The notes: generated by a model not told the origin, from the sequence alone. Positions 50,294 to 58,998 are shown, counted from the stretch's first letter. The stretch is 64,000 nucleotides of DNA from JBBIJR01 sp037445875 (GCA_037445875.1 JBBIJR010000008.1:1-64000), one strand, 5' to 3'. A program made the numbers and translations.

Positions 50294-51853
50294 CTACGAC
50301 TTCACTTCCACTTTCCGGCGAAAGACCTCTTCGAACAGCGCCTTTTTCATATTGAGGGCCCAGCGCTCCAGTTCGACTTTGTTTTTTGTTTTCAGCTTCA
50401 AAACCACACGCCGGTTCTGGATTTTGCAGGTCAGGTCCCGGACATGGCCCTCGTGGCTGCGATCGAGTCCGTCCGCCAGTCTCAGAATTCCTGCCAGTTT
50501 GCGAACGATGCCTTGGTCCGCCGGCCCCAGTTTGCTGAACCCTTCGTGTTTTGACTTGGGGTGGCTCTTTCGGTGGTAGCGTGCCACGTTGGCTATGATT
50601 TCGATCTCATTGTCCGTGAACCCGAGCAGTTCCGCGTTGCGAATCAGGTAGTAGGAGTGGCGGTGATGCTGAGCGTGAGACACGAAGAAACCGATTTCGT
50701 GCAACAACGACGCATATTCCAGGAATTCTCTCTCGGTATCGTCCAGGCCGTGCAGTTCCTTTGATTCGTCGAAGATCTTCAGGGCCAGCCGGGCGGTTTG
50801 TCTCGAGTGGCGTTCATCGTAGTGAAAAGTCTCCGCCAGCTTGAGCACGCTGCGGTAGCGAATATTGGCGAGGTGGTGCTTGCGGCCGGACTGAAAGACC
50901 CGTTTCTGTAGATAGTCGTAAATGACACCTTCACGCAGTGCGAATTCCGAAACGGTCATTCTCTTGATCCCCAATGCCTTGAAAGACTCTTCCAGCACAA
51001 TCGCGCCGGCCACGATGATGTCCACACGCTTTGGATCCAGGCCTTCAATACGGAGGCGCTGCTTGGCGGTGCGGGCCTTGATTATCGCCTTGACCACCTG
51101 TTTCAATTCCTCCCTGGAGAAGGAGAAGTTGTTGACCTGCGGACTCATAATCTCACCGCGAATAGCGCGGATCATGTACGCGATATTCTGGATCGTACCT
51201 GAGCTCCCGATGGCGAAATCGTAGGGAAAACCATCAGTATCCCGTGCGACGGGAGCGAGGAAGCCTTCCACATGGTCCCGGCACGCCCGGATTTCCGAAT
51301 CCTGGAGGCGTCCGTTGCCGAAGAACCTCTGTGTCAATCGTATGCAGCCGAGTTTCAGGCTGTTAGCGTACTGCACATCCCCTTTTTTTCCGATCAAATA
51401 CTCGACGCTTCCCCCACCGATGTCCATGAGCAGTATGGGGTGGTGGTACACAGGAAGCGCCTGCAGGACACCCAGATAGATCAGCCGAGCCTCTTCGAAA
51501 CCCGAAACCACGTCAATTCGGATGCCCGAGGATTCCCTCGCTTTACGCACAAACTCCTGCTGGTTCAGCGCCTCACGGACGGCACTTGTGGCAACAGCAT
51601 GTACCGGGGCACGGTAGGTTCGGGCGATCTCGCCGAACCGACGCAGGGTAGTGATCCCCCTGTCTATCGCGTCGGCAGCAATGTATTTCATGTCCTTCGC
51701 GCCACTCCCGAGCCGGACGTTCTCCTTCGCCCGATCGATGATTCTGAACTTCTCTCCATCGAGGATCTCCACGACTACCAAGTGGAAGGAATTCGTTCCA
51801 ATGTCGATGGCGGCAAGGTATGGGCTTTTGTTGTTCGATGTTCTTCTTTGCAT
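50294..51853 (-). CDS. ppx: Ppx/GppA family phosphatase
   Basis: A protein of 519 aa from ATG 51853, which has GGAAGG four bases ahead. The actin-like fold is shown by 'AAIDIGTNSFHLVVVEI', 'AVATSAVREALNQQEF', 'LLMDIGGGSVEYLIG' and 'AIGSSGTIQNIAYM'. The C-terminal ~200 residues are an HD-type domain ('ASLLHEIGFFVSHAQHHRHSYYLIRN'). It hydrolyses inorganic polyphosphate, guanosine pentaphosphate or both; sequence does not decide. It is third in the apgM-sixA-ppx operon, 19 bases after sixA. Confidence 0.94.
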   Translation of the reverse strand: MQRRTSNNKSPYLAAIDIGTNSFHLVVVEILDGEKFRIIDRAKENVRLGSGAKDMKYIAADAIDRGITTLRRFGEIARTYRAPVHAVATSAVREALNQQEFVRKARESSGIRIDVVSGFEEARLIYLGVLQALPVYHHPILLMDIGGGSVEYLIGKKGDVQYANSLKLGCIRLTQRFFGNGRLQDSEIRACRDHVEGFLAPVARDTDGFPYDFAIGSSGTIQNIAYMIRAIRGEIMSPQVNNFSFSREELKQVVKAIIKARTAKQRLRIEGLDPKRVDIIVAGAIVLEESFKALGIKRMTVSEFALREGVIYDYLQKRVFQSGRKHHLANIRYRSVLKLAETFHYDERHSRQTARLALKIFDESKELHGLDDTEREFLEYASLLHEIGFFVSHAQHHRHSYYLIRNAELLGFTDNEIEIIANVARYHRKSHPKSKHEGFSKLGPADQGIVRKLAGILRLADGLDRSHEGHVRDLTCKIQNRRVVLKLKTKNKVELERWALNMKKALFEEVFRRKVEVKS

Positions 51854-51872
51854 GACGCCTTCCACACCGCAA

Positions 51873-52373
51873 CTACGATTGGCCGATGAGTTTCAGTTGC
51901 TTGGGAGTCAGGAACCACTTCAGTTCACCGACCGGAGCGGGTTGTAATCGTTCCACGTCGATCCGGCACAATCCTCCCTTCTTGAACGGCAGCCACAACT
52001 TGTCGATGCCCGTAAGGAAACCGGCCAGCCTGCCCATATCCGGTTGATGGCCCACGAGCATGATCGACGAGGTGAGATCGCGGCCGCGCAGGTGTTCGAG
52101 AAGGCCCGTCGCCGATACAGGTATGCCCAGCGCTTCGATCTCCACGACCTTACCGCTCATTTGAAACGCATCAGCGACTATCCGCGCCGTTTGCCGGGCC
52201 CTGATCAGCGGGCTGGTCCAGACAGCGTCGATTTCCAGTCCCAGCTTTCTCATCCCGGCTGTTTCTTCCGCCAACGCAGCTATTCCTTCGCTGCTCAAGG
52301 GTCGGGCGGCATCCGACTTAATCTTTCCGCCGGTATTGGCGGCGATACCGTGGCGAAGAAGGTATACAACCAT
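51873..52373 (-). CDS. sixA: SixA-type phosphohistidine phosphatase (histidine phosphatase family)
   Basis: A protein of 166 aa from ATG 52373. The phosphohistidine motif 'YLLRHGIAANTG' is followed by 'VWTSPLIRARQTARIVADAF' and the second histidine in 'IMLVGHQPDMGRLAGFL'. Length and sequence fit SixA, which dephosphorylates phosphohistidine in HPt or phosphocarrier proteins. It starts 2 bases after apgM. The target is unknown here. Confidence 0.9.
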   Translation of the reverse strand: MVVYLLRHGIAANTGGKIKSDAARPLSSEGIAALAEETAGMRKLGLEIDAVWTSPLIRARQTARIVADAFQMSGKVVEIEALGIPVSATGLLEHLRGRDLTSSIMLVGHQPDMGRLAGFLTGIDKLWLPFKKGGLCRIDVERLQPAPVGELKWFLTPKQLKLIGQS

Positions 52374-52375
52374 GG

Positions 52376-53590
52376 TCAAGCTCCGAACTTCCGCAACTTG
52401 CCTGCATTGGCCAATGCCAGTTCCATAATGTGATATGAGGGAAAGTTGCCCAACTGCCCCTTCGAACACTCCGTCTCATTGAAAGCCGACGCATCGTCAA
52501 AACTGCAGACGCTGGAATGCAGGAGGAACGGCACGGGGTGCCAGCTATGGCTCTTCATCGGCGGCGGCGTACTGTGGTCGCCGGTAATCATAACCACCTG
52601 GGGATTCAGGGCGAGCACCGACGGGATATGCTTGTCGACCTCCTCGAGGATCTTGATTTTGCCGTCCGGGTTGCCGTCCTCGCCATAAGAATCCGTTTTC
52701 TTGACATGGAGAAAGAAAAAATCATAGCTGGCCCATTGCTCTTTAAGCGTCGCAAATTCGTCTGATATCTCCATGCCGGTGTTCAAAACGTTCATACCCA
52801 CCACACTGGCGACTCCCCGGTACAGCGGGTAGCTTGCGATGCAGGCTGGGTCCAGTTTGTAGCGATCGGTCATACTCTGGACGTGGGGAAGGGCCGAGAA
52901 ACCGCGCATCAGCAGTGTATTGGCCTGCGGTTCGTCCCTGAGCTGCAGATTGGCCTGTTTAATGAATTCATCGGCCACGGCAGCTGTCCGTTCCGCACGG
53001 ACACTCATCGGCGCGGCGTTTAGCGGTCGCACGCCGGTCACTTGAGGATCGGTATCTTTGATATCCCCGTGCAGGTCCCTGCCGCGGAAAACCACCACAA
53101 ACCGATACTGTTCGCCTGCTTTGATGATCACTTCAACGTCCCCGATATATCGTATCGTCTTGAGCTTCTCACACAGTCGGGCACATTCCTCCGTGGGGAT
53201 ACGACCGGCCCTGCGATCCGTAAGGACTCCCATGGGGTCCATCGTCGCAAAGTTACATCGCGTGGCCACGTCCCCCGCCTGCAGTTTCATATCGAGTCCG
53301 AGCGCCTCCAACACGCCCCTGCCGATCTGGATGTCGTCATCGGTAGGATTGTACCCGAACAGCGAAAAGTGGGCAGGCCCGCTGCCCGGCGTTACCCCAT
53401 ATGAGACCGGCATGATCCGCCCACACAACGATCGGCGCGCCAGTTCATTCATGTTCGGTATGCGGGCCAATTCAAGTTCCGTTTTTGGCCTTTCCCTGGT
53501 GCGGATCCCCCCCAAGCCGTCCATTACGAGGAGGACGATCTTGGAATCCGTTTTTTGTGCCAGCGATGCGATCAGCGTTGCGTGGGTCAT
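52376..53590 (-). CDS. apgM: 2,3-bisphosphoglycerate-independent phosphoglycerate mutase, archaeal (ApgM) type
   Basis: A protein of 404 aa from ATG 53590, with GGAG seven bases ahead. It belongs to the alkaline phosphatase superfamily: 'KIVLLVMDGLGGI', 'IPNMNELARRSLCGRIMPVSYGVTPGSGPAHFSLFGYNP' (catalytic serine), 'FFLHVKKTDSYGEDGN' and 'VMITGDHSTPPPMKSHSWHPVPFLLHS'. The length near 400 aa and the motifs separate it from GpmI (about 510 aa). It interconverts 3- and 2-phosphoglycerate in glycolysis or gluconeogenesis. Confidence 0.95.
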   Translation of the reverse strand: MTHATLIASLAQKTDSKIVLLVMDGLGGIRTRERPKTELELARIPNMNELARRSLCGRIMPVSYGVTPGSGPAHFSLFGYNPTDDDIQIGRGVLEALGLDMKLQAGDVATRCNFATMDPMGVLTDRRAGRIPTEECARLCEKLKTIRYIGDVEVIIKAGEQYRFVVVFRGRDLHGDIKDTDPQVTGVRPLNAAPMSVRAERTAAVADEFIKQANLQLRDEPQANTLLMRGFSALPHVQSMTDRYKLDPACIASYPLYRGVASVVGMNVLNTGMEISDEFATLKEQWASYDFFFLHVKKTDSYGEDGNPDGKIKILEEVDKHIPSVLALNPQVVMITGDHSTPPPMKSHSWHPVPFLLHSSVCSFDDASAFNETECSKGQLGNFPSYHIMELALANAGKLRKFGA

Positions 53591-53616
53591 CGTAATCTCC
53601 GGAGTGGTGGTGGAGC

Positions 53617-53645
53617 AATATAGCGGATCGCGCATTGCCGTTCAA
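53617..53645 (-). promoter_or_regulatory. Predicted promoter of apgM-sixA-ppx
   Basis: Minus strand TTGAAC (53645-53640), 17-base spacer, TATATT (53622-53617). The leader is about 20 bases. Confidence 0.72.
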
Positions 53646-53679
53646 CATACGCATCGGGTTTCGCCGGCCCTGATTTTTC

Positions 53680-53708
53680 TTGTTTGTCAACACGGGTCTT
53701 TCTACATT
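53680..53708 (+). promoter_or_regulatory. Predicted promoter of the mqn operon
   Basis: TTGTTT (53680-53685), 17-base spacer, TACATT (53703-53708). It implies a start near 53715, 40 bases before the mqnE ATG. Confidence 0.6.
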
Positions 53709-53754
53709 CGCCGTCAGTCACGAAGTTTCAGAACTTTTTGAAAGTACTTATCTG

Positions 53755-54966
53755 ATGAACTCCCCGACGGTCGTCACCGACCATGCGTTCCTCAAAACTC
53801 TGGTTCGGTCCTCAGGACTCCTTGACATATATGAAAAGGTCATGGAACAGGAGCGTCTGACGTCAGAGGATGGACTCCGTCTTTTCGAAACACGGAATCT
53901 TACGGCCGTCGGTCACTTGGCCAATCGCGTTCGCGAAAGACTTCACGGAGACCGTTCGTATTTTGTGCGTAACCGGCAGCTCAACCCGACGAATATCTGC
54001 GAGTATTCCTGCATGTTCTGCTCGTTTCAACGCAAACAAGACGAAGCCGGGGCCTACCTGATGAGCCTTGACGAAATCGAGGTGAGGACACGTGAAGGCC
54101 TCAAGCAGGGCATCCGCGAGATTCATATCGTGTCGGGTCTACACCCCACCGTTCCGTTCGCGTATTACGAAGACATTCTCCGTACCATCAAGCGAATCGC
54201 GCCGGCACTTCATATCAAGGCCTTCACGGCCGTCGAAATCGACTACTTCGCCCACCACTATGGCATGAGCGTACGGGACGTACTGGAGCGTTTCATGGCT
54301 GCCGGTCTCGAAGCCATGCCCGGCGGCGGTGCGGAGATCTTCGCCGACCGTGTCAGGAAAAAGCTCTGCGATGAGAAATCAACTGCAGAGGGATGGTTGA
54401 ACGTCCATGCGATAGCCCATGAGTTGGGGCTGATGACCAACGCGACCATGCTTTACGGTCATATCGAACGGTACGACGAACGTGTCGACCACCTCGTCCG
54501 TCTTCGAGACCTTCAGGATGAAAGCCGGAGCCGCGGTGCAGCAGGGTCGTTTCATACGTTCATTCCATTGAAGTATCAACATGAGAACAACCGCCTCAAG
54601 AAGTTGCCGCCGGTCAGCGCACAGGAGGATCTGAAAGTCGTGGCCGTCTCGCGGCTGATATTGGACAATTTCCCGAATATCAAAGCATACTGGGTGGTGA
54701 TCGGCAAGAGGCTTGCCCAAGTGGCGCTCAGTTACGGCGCCAATGAAATCGAAGGAACGATTCTGGAGGAACGAATCATGAGTATGGCGGGAACCGACAG
54801 CCTTCACGGCATGACGGCATCCGAACTCGTCACGCTGATTCGGGATGCCGGGCGCACCCCCGTCGAACGAGATGCGCTCTATCGCATCATCAACACTACC
54901 GAGACCGAAGACGGGTTCCGGCTGATGTCCGGCGCATCCATCCCCGTCCTGAATCCGCTGGTCTGA
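53755..54966 (+). CDS. mqnE: Aminodeoxyfutalosine synthase
   Basis: A radical-SAM enzyme of 403 aa from ATG 53755. The 4Fe-4S motif is Cys-x3-Cys-x2-Cys in 'NICEYSCMFCSFQRKQDEAGAY', followed by 'GIREIHIVSGLHPTVPFAYYEDILR' and 'GLEAMPGGGAEIFADRVRKKLCDEK', which mark MqnE rather than MqnC or CofH. It joins 3-[(1-carboxyvinyl)oxy]benzoate to SAM to make 6-amino-6-deoxyfutalosine. First gene of an mqnE-mqnB-mqnD operon; mqnA and mqnC must be elsewhere. Confidence 0.94.
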   Translation: MNSPTVVTDHAFLKTLVRSSGLLDIYEKVMEQERLTSEDGLRLFETRNLTAVGHLANRVRERLHGDRSYFVRNRQLNPTNICEYSCMFCSFQRKQDEAGAYLMSLDEIEVRTREGLKQGIREIHIVSGLHPTVPFAYYEDILRTIKRIAPALHIKAFTAVEIDYFAHHYGMSVRDVLERFMAAGLEAMPGGGAEIFADRVRKKLCDEKSTAEGWLNVHAIAHELGLMTNATMLYGHIERYDERVDHLVRLRDLQDESRSRGAAGSFHTFIPLKYQHENNRLKKLPPVSAQEDLKVVAVSRLILDNFPNIKAYWVVIGKRLAQVALSYGANEIEGTILEERIMSMAGTDSLHGMTASELVTLIRDAGRTPVERDALYRIINTTETEDGFRLMSGASIPVLNPLV

Positions 54967-54972
54967 TCGAAT

Positions 54973-55656
54973 ATGAGGATACTGGTCGTTTGTCCAACAG
55001 AGCTCGAAAGCGCCGGATTAAGCGAACGGTTGTGCAAGAACATCGGGGCTTCGCGCCACATCGTGCACGTCCTGACAACAGGTATCGGCGCCGTCAGCGC
55101 GGCCTTCGCGACGACACGCCGACTGTGCGATGGAGCGGTTGATCTCGTCATTCACGCAGGAACCTGCGGGTCCTTTGACCGAACGGTACCGATTGGTGAA
55201 GTCGTTTACATCACGGAGGAAATATTCTCGGACCTCGGGGCCGAAGATGCCGATGGGGGCTTCCTGGATCTTGAGACCCTTGGGTTCCCTCAATTCGTTG
55301 CCGAGAGAGCGCCGGTGTACAATCGCCTGAAGAATCCCAACTGCCTTGCCGACTTCACAAACGGCCTCACAGAGGTTACGTCCGGACCGAGCCTCACGGT
55401 TCAGACCGTCCACGGATGCGGAACCTCGATCGAGGCTGTTCTTCGCCGCTTTCAACCTCGATTCGAAACCATGGAAGGAGGCGGTGTAGCTCTGGCTTGC
55501 CTCCGGATGCATGTTCCCTATCTGGAATTTCGGGCCGTCTCCAACTACGTGGAGCCGCGGGACCCGTCGAAATGGGACGTTGCCTTTGCTATCCGCAATA
55601 TTCAGTCCTATGTAATAACACTTATTCTGCACTTGAAGGACCGATCATGGAGCTGA
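54973..55656 (+). CDS. mqnB: Futalosine hydrolase
   Basis: A protein of 227 aa of the nucleoside phosphorylase/hydrolase fold: 'MRILVVCPTELESAGLSERL', 'TTGIGAVSAAFATTRRL', 'LVIHAGTCGSFDRTVPIGEVV', 'FETMEGGGVALACLRMHVPYLEFRAVSNYVEPRDPSKWDV'. These fit MqnB, which releases hypoxanthine (or adenine) from futalosine. It starts 6 bases after mqnE and overlaps mqnD by 10 bases. Confidence 0.92.
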   Translation: MRILVVCPTELESAGLSERLCKNIGASRHIVHVLTTGIGAVSAAFATTRRLCDGAVDLVIHAGTCGSFDRTVPIGEVVYITEEIFSDLGAEDADGGFLDLETLGFPQFVAERAPVYNRLKNPNCLADFTNGLTEVTSGPSLTVQTVHGCGTSIEAVLRRFQPRFETMEGGGVALACLRMHVPYLEFRAVSNYVEPRDPSKWDVAFAIRNIQSYVITLILHLKDRSWS

Positions 55657-56453
55657 CCGTCGGCTTCTCCTCGTGCCCAAATGACACATTTATGTTCGAC
55701 GCGATGGTGCACCACCGCATTGATACCGAGGGCCTGTCTTTCCGTGTCGTCATGGAAGACATCGAGCAGCTCAACCGCCGCGCCTTTTCCGGGGATCTTG
55801 ATATCACAAAGGTTAGTTACCACGCCTTTGCGTATCTGCGCAGCCGATACAGCTTGCTCCACAGCGGATCGGCCGTGGGGCGGGGTTGCGGTCCCCTGCT
55901 GATATCCAAGCACGCGATCGACGTTCGGGGCCTCGCCGACGACCGCATCGGAGTTCCCGGTCACTTCACCACAGCCAACATGCTTCTCCAACTTTATTTG
56001 AGCAGGCGAGTGGATCCGGTGTGTTTCCTGTTCTCGGAGATTGAAGACGCGCTTGTAGACGAACGCATTGACGCCGGCGTCATCATTCATGAGAGCCGCT
56101 TCACATACCAACGGCGAGGCCTCCTGTGCATCCAAGACCTGGGGCATTTCTGGGAGAAGCGGACCGGGCTGCCTATTCCCCTGGGCGGAATCGTCATCCG
56201 GAGGCAACTGGGACCGGAACTTCGGGACAAGGTGGGGCTGCTACTGCGGAAGAGCATCGAGTGGGCTATTCAACGACCCGGAGACAGCCGGGATTTCGTG
56301 AATGCGCATGCCCAAGAACTGGGAGAGGACGTTATTCGGCAGCACATTGATCTGTACGTCAACGAATATAGTCTTGATCTGGGGCTTGAGGGCAGTGAAG
56401 CTGTAAAGCGATTCCTTTCTGAAAGCCGAAACCTTCGGCCGGAGGCGGCTTGA
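55647..56453 (+). CDS. mqnD: 1,4-dihydroxy-6-naphthoate synthase
   Basis: A protein of 268 aa from ATG 55647, with AAGGA upstream inside mqnB. 'VGFSSCPNDTFMFDAMVHH', 'MEDIEQLNRRAFSGDLDITKVSYHAFAYL', 'GSAVGRGCGPLL', 'VPGHFTTANMLLQLY', 'DAGVIIHESRFTYQRRGL' and 'GLPIPLGGIVIRR' are MqnD signatures. It has a periplasmic-binding-protein fold but is a cytosolic enzyme that converts cyclic dehypoxanthinyl futalosine to the naphthoate. Confidence 0.96.
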   Translation: MELTVGFSSCPNDTFMFDAMVHHRIDTEGLSFRVVMEDIEQLNRRAFSGDLDITKVSYHAFAYLRSRYSLLHSGSAVGRGCGPLLISKHAIDVRGLADDRIGVPGHFTTANMLLQLYLSRRVDPVCFLFSEIEDALVDERIDAGVIIHESRFTYQRRGLLCIQDLGHFWEKRTGLPIPLGGIVIRRQLGPELRDKVGLLLRKSIEWAIQRPGDSRDFVNAHAQELGEDVIRQHIDLYVNEYSLDLGLEGSEAVKRFLSESRNLRPEAA

Positions 56454-56511
56454 CATTGATTCAGTGTTTCTGTACTTTCGCGTCGCTTATGTTCAACCTG
56501 TAGGAAGCATC

Positions 56512-56766
56512 ATGCAGCCGAAGAAACCTCCTCTAAAAAAACCCCAGTCGAAGAAGTCCGCCCTTCCGTTTACGGCGGAGAACTACTACCTTTTTTTCGC
56601 AGGCCTAGCCGTGATTGTCATTGGCTATGTGTGCATGGGTTCCGGCCAGGTGTACGGAACTCTATCGCTCACCGTGTCCCCTATTCTACTCTGTATCGGA
56701 TATCTCGTTCTTATTCCGGCTGCCATCCTGTACCGAAAGAAGCAAACTGAAAACCCAGAGGCGTAA
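56512..56766 (+). CDS. DUF3098-like small membrane protein
   Basis: A protein of 84 aa from ATG 56512 (AGGA seven bases ahead). A basic, Pro/Lys-rich N-terminus of about 25 residues precedes 'FTAENYYLFFAGLAVIVIGYVCMGSG' and a second membrane segment, 'SPILLCIGYLVLIPAAILY'. The 'F..ENY.L...G..VI..G...M' pattern followed by 'SP.LL..GY' is that of DUF3098, a family known mostly from Bacteroidota and relatives. Function unknown. It follows mqnD by 58 bases and overlaps the next gene. Confidence 0.75.
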   Translation: MQPKKPPLKKPQSKKSALPFTAENYYLFFAGLAVIVIGYVCMGSGQVYGTLSLTVSPILLCIGYLVLIPAAILYRKKQTENPEA

Positions 56767-57112
56767 CAGAATAACCGCCTACCTGCTGTCGCTGGCCAGC
56801 CTTCTTTCGGCAGTCTCAGTGAGCTGCGGTGTAGAAGCAGATCAATCCCGAATCGAAAAGGCCGTAATCCGGGTACCGTCCGCCGGCTGCGGTGAGTGTG
56901 CCGGAGCGATTCGGGACGCCGTGCTCAAACTGAAAGGGGTTACCTTCGTGGCCGTGGATCTCGATCGAAAGCTGACAACGATCGAGTTCATGTCGAACGG
57001 TCCGACGGTGACGGATCTTGAAACCGCCATAGCCGGTGCCGGTTACACAGCCAACAGCAGGCTGGCCGATTCGACCGCCTACCGTCTCCTGCCGGATTGC
57101 TGCAGGAAATAG
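56747..57112 (+). CDS. Exported heavy-metal-associated (HMA) domain protein
   Basis: A protein of about 121 aa. A hydrophobic export signal ('TAYLLSLASLLSAVSVSCG') follows a basic segment ('KTQRRNR'); the cysteine suggests a possible lipoprotein. The HMA domain has 'VPSAGCGECAGAIRDAVLKLKGVTFVAVDLDRKLTTIEF', with the metal-binding Cys-Gly-Glu-Cys, and the C-terminus ends 'DCCRK'. There is no ATG, GTG or TTG in a sensible place; CTG 56747, inside the DUF3098 gene, is the best candidate and would imply coupled translation. It may bind copper, zinc or mercury in the envelope. Confidence 0.7.
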   Translation: MKTQRRNRITAYLLSLASLLSAVSVSCGVEADQSRIEKAVIRVPSAGCGECAGAIRDAVLKLKGVTFVAVDLDRKLTTIEFMSNGPTVTDLETAIAGAGYTANSRLADSTAYRLLPDCCRK

Positions 57113-57171
57113 CCCAATCACCAACCGGTGTCGTCCTCGAGAATGCTCAGCGGTCTTCTCTTTTGTTAACC

Positions 57172-58521
57172 ATGAAGAACCTCATCGAAACATTCTTCGA
57201 GACCTATGATGCTCAAATACGGGAGCAGGGTTCCCTTCTTGAAGTAAGCTTGCCTGACGTTCTGCGTGAAGCATTCGGCCAGGATACGCTGCGACTGGTA
57301 TTTCGTCCGGAAGATGTGGATGAGTCGGCGGAACTCGTCACACACGGTGGCTACGTATTAAGTACGATTCATTCGTTTCTCCAGGATCGAGGCGTCAAGG
57401 TTGTCAGCCTGCTCAAAGAGCGGTTTCATCCGGACAACAATTCCTTACTCGAGCAGTTGACCGTGGAAAACGGAACGATCCGCGAAGTCACCACGAGAAG
57501 AATGAAAACTGTCGACGCCCTGTTCAATTTCAAATGTACGTTCCTCTCCGACGAGAAGTCGGAGCGCTTGGTGGGTGTAGGAGTGGATGAGCGGGGCACG
57601 GTTTTTGACGTCGGCGACTATTATACGCCCCAGACCCTTGCCGATCTCGAGTCCCTGCCGCGCAAGGGCAGAGTAGAACTGACTCGGCGTCAACTGGAGG
57701 GTCGATTCCGGGAGGCACTGCGGTTCGTATCCGAAGAAGCACGAGTACACGGGCGGGAATTGCTCAACGACATCCTGAAGCGTCTTCATCGAAACGTTTC
57801 GCGCCTCAAGGGTTACTACGGCGCCCAAGTCGAAGAACTGCACCGGAATCAGCCTACGTATGAGGAAAAGCGATTGTCGATCGAGCGAGAGTACGACCAC
57901 AAGCTGAGGGAAGAGATCGACAACCACAAGCTCCGGATTATTCTCAAGCTGATAAGTTATCAGATCGTCGAACGATCAGAAATCGAGGTATCCTGGCACG
58001 CTCTCCACCGCAGGGGACATCCTCGTTTCGACCACCAATCGCTGTTCGATTGCTACACGGGTATACTGGACCACGGATCCTGCCCTTCGTGCCACCGTGT
58101 TCTCGAACAGATTGTCCTGACGGACGACGACCGGATCGGATGCCATCGCTGTGTTTTTCGGTGTAAAACGTGCCGGTCCGTGTATTCTGAAGCCCAGGGA
58201 GGTTCCCTGTGCGCGGTATGCGGCGATCGTTCCTGCGGCCACTGCGGCGAACGGTGCGAGCAGTGCGGTGCCGAGGTATGTTCGCTGCACAGCGGTTCCT
58301 GCGACGTTGGGGGCGAGGTTCTTTGCAGTACCTGTCTCAAGGCCTGCATCGATTGCGGCCGTCGGCTGTGTTCCGATCACGCATTTGTCTGCGCCGGTAC
58401 CGGTCAAGTCACGTGTTTTGAGCACAAGATCATTTGCCCACGCTGCAGGAGCGTTTACTCTTCCCGATATGTCGATGGATTGAAGGAGAAACGGTGCCCG
58501 CAGTGCGCCTCGCCGGTCTAA
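57172..58521 (+). CDS. Unknown cysteine-rich protein with multiple zinc-knuckle motifs
   Basis: A protein of 449 aa from ATG 57172. Residues 1-230 are a soluble alpha/beta region ('LLEVSLPDVLREAFGQDTLRLVFRPEDVDESAELVTHGGYVLSTIHSFLQDRG'). Residues ~215-275 are a charged helix that could be a coiled coil ('DILKRLHRNVSRLKGYYGAQVEELHRN'). From ~325 to the end there are more than twenty cysteines in Cys-x2-Cys pairs ('CPSCHR', 'CHRCVFRCKTC', 'CAVCGDRSCGHCGERCEQCGAEVC', 'CSTCLKACIDCGRRLC', 'CPRCRSVY', 'CPQCAS'), enough for five or six zinc sites. No signal peptide. I do not recognise the family; nucleic-acid or protein binding is a guess. Confidence 0.8.
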   Translation: MKNLIETFFETYDAQIREQGSLLEVSLPDVLREAFGQDTLRLVFRPEDVDESAELVTHGGYVLSTIHSFLQDRGVKVVSLLKERFHPDNNSLLEQLTVENGTIREVTTRRMKTVDALFNFKCTFLSDEKSERLVGVGVDERGTVFDVGDYYTPQTLADLESLPRKGRVELTRRQLEGRFREALRFVSEEARVHGRELLNDILKRLHRNVSRLKGYYGAQVEELHRNQPTYEEKRLSIEREYDHKLREEIDNHKLRIILKLISYQIVERSEIEVSWHALHRRGHPRFDHQSLFDCYTGILDHGSCPSCHRVLEQIVLTDDDRIGCHRCVFRCKTCRSVYSEAQGGSLCAVCGDRSCGHCGERCEQCGAEVCSLHSGSCDVGGEVLCSTCLKACIDCGRRLCSDHAFVCAGTGQVTCFEHKIICPRCRSVYSSRYVDGLKEKRCPQCASPV

Positions 58522-58530
58522 CAACACAAA

Positions 58531-58551
58531 GGGCATCCCGACGGGATGCCC
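58531..58551. terminator. Hairpin between convergent genes
   Basis: GGGCATCCC (58531-58539), 3-base loop, GGGATGCCC (58543-58551), a perfect 9-bp stem. On the minus strand it is followed by a T-rich stretch; on the plus strand the T-run is missing. It may end both the cysteine-rich and the IscA-type genes. Confidence 0.65.
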
Positions 58552-58580
58552 TGAGCCAAACAAAACGCGACGATTCAGAC

Positions 58581-58940
58581 TTATACGGAGAAGGAACTGC
58601 CGCAGCCGCAGGTGCGGGTGGCATTCGGGTTATTGAATACGAATCCCCGACCGTTCAGCCCATCGTGGAAATCGAGGGTCACGCCCTTCAGATACAGGAT
58701 ACTCTTATAGTCCACAACGACTTTCACCTCCCCAAACTTGAAGCTCAGATCGCTTTCCCCGACATGCTCGTCAAAGGCCAACGAGTAGGAAAATCCGGAG
58801 CACCCGCCGCCCTGTATTCCGACCCGCAACACATAATGATCGGGAATATTCTGCTCCTTCCGGATAGCAATGATTTCTTTCTTTGCGCTCTCCGTCAGCC
58901 GTATATCCTGCTGCTCCACCTCTTGAACGTCCTGAGCCAT
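58581..58940 (-). CDS. A-type iron-sulfur cluster carrier (IscA/ErpA/SufA family)
   Basis: A protein of 119 aa with the HesB fold: 'IRLTESAKKEIIAIRK', 'LRVGIQGGGCSGFSYSLAF' (first cysteine), 'VVVDYKSILYLKGVTLDFHDGLNGRGFVFNNPNA' and the C-terminal 'CGCGSSF' with the other two cysteines. It delivers Fe-S clusters to apo-proteins. AAGGAGG lies five bases ahead of the ATG. Which of ErpA, IscA or SufA it matches cannot be told; no isc or suf genes are beside it. Confidence 0.95.
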   Translation of the reverse strand: MAQDVQEVEQQDIRLTESAKKEIIAIRKEQNIPDHYVLRVGIQGGGCSGFSYSLAFDEHVGESDLSFKFGEVKVVVDYKSILYLKGVTLDFHDGLNGRGFVFNNPNATRTCGCGSSFSV

Positions 58941-58998
58941 CTATGCCTCCTTGCCTATGGTCTATCGTGTATTCTTTGTTGCCAACCCATCCACAGCT

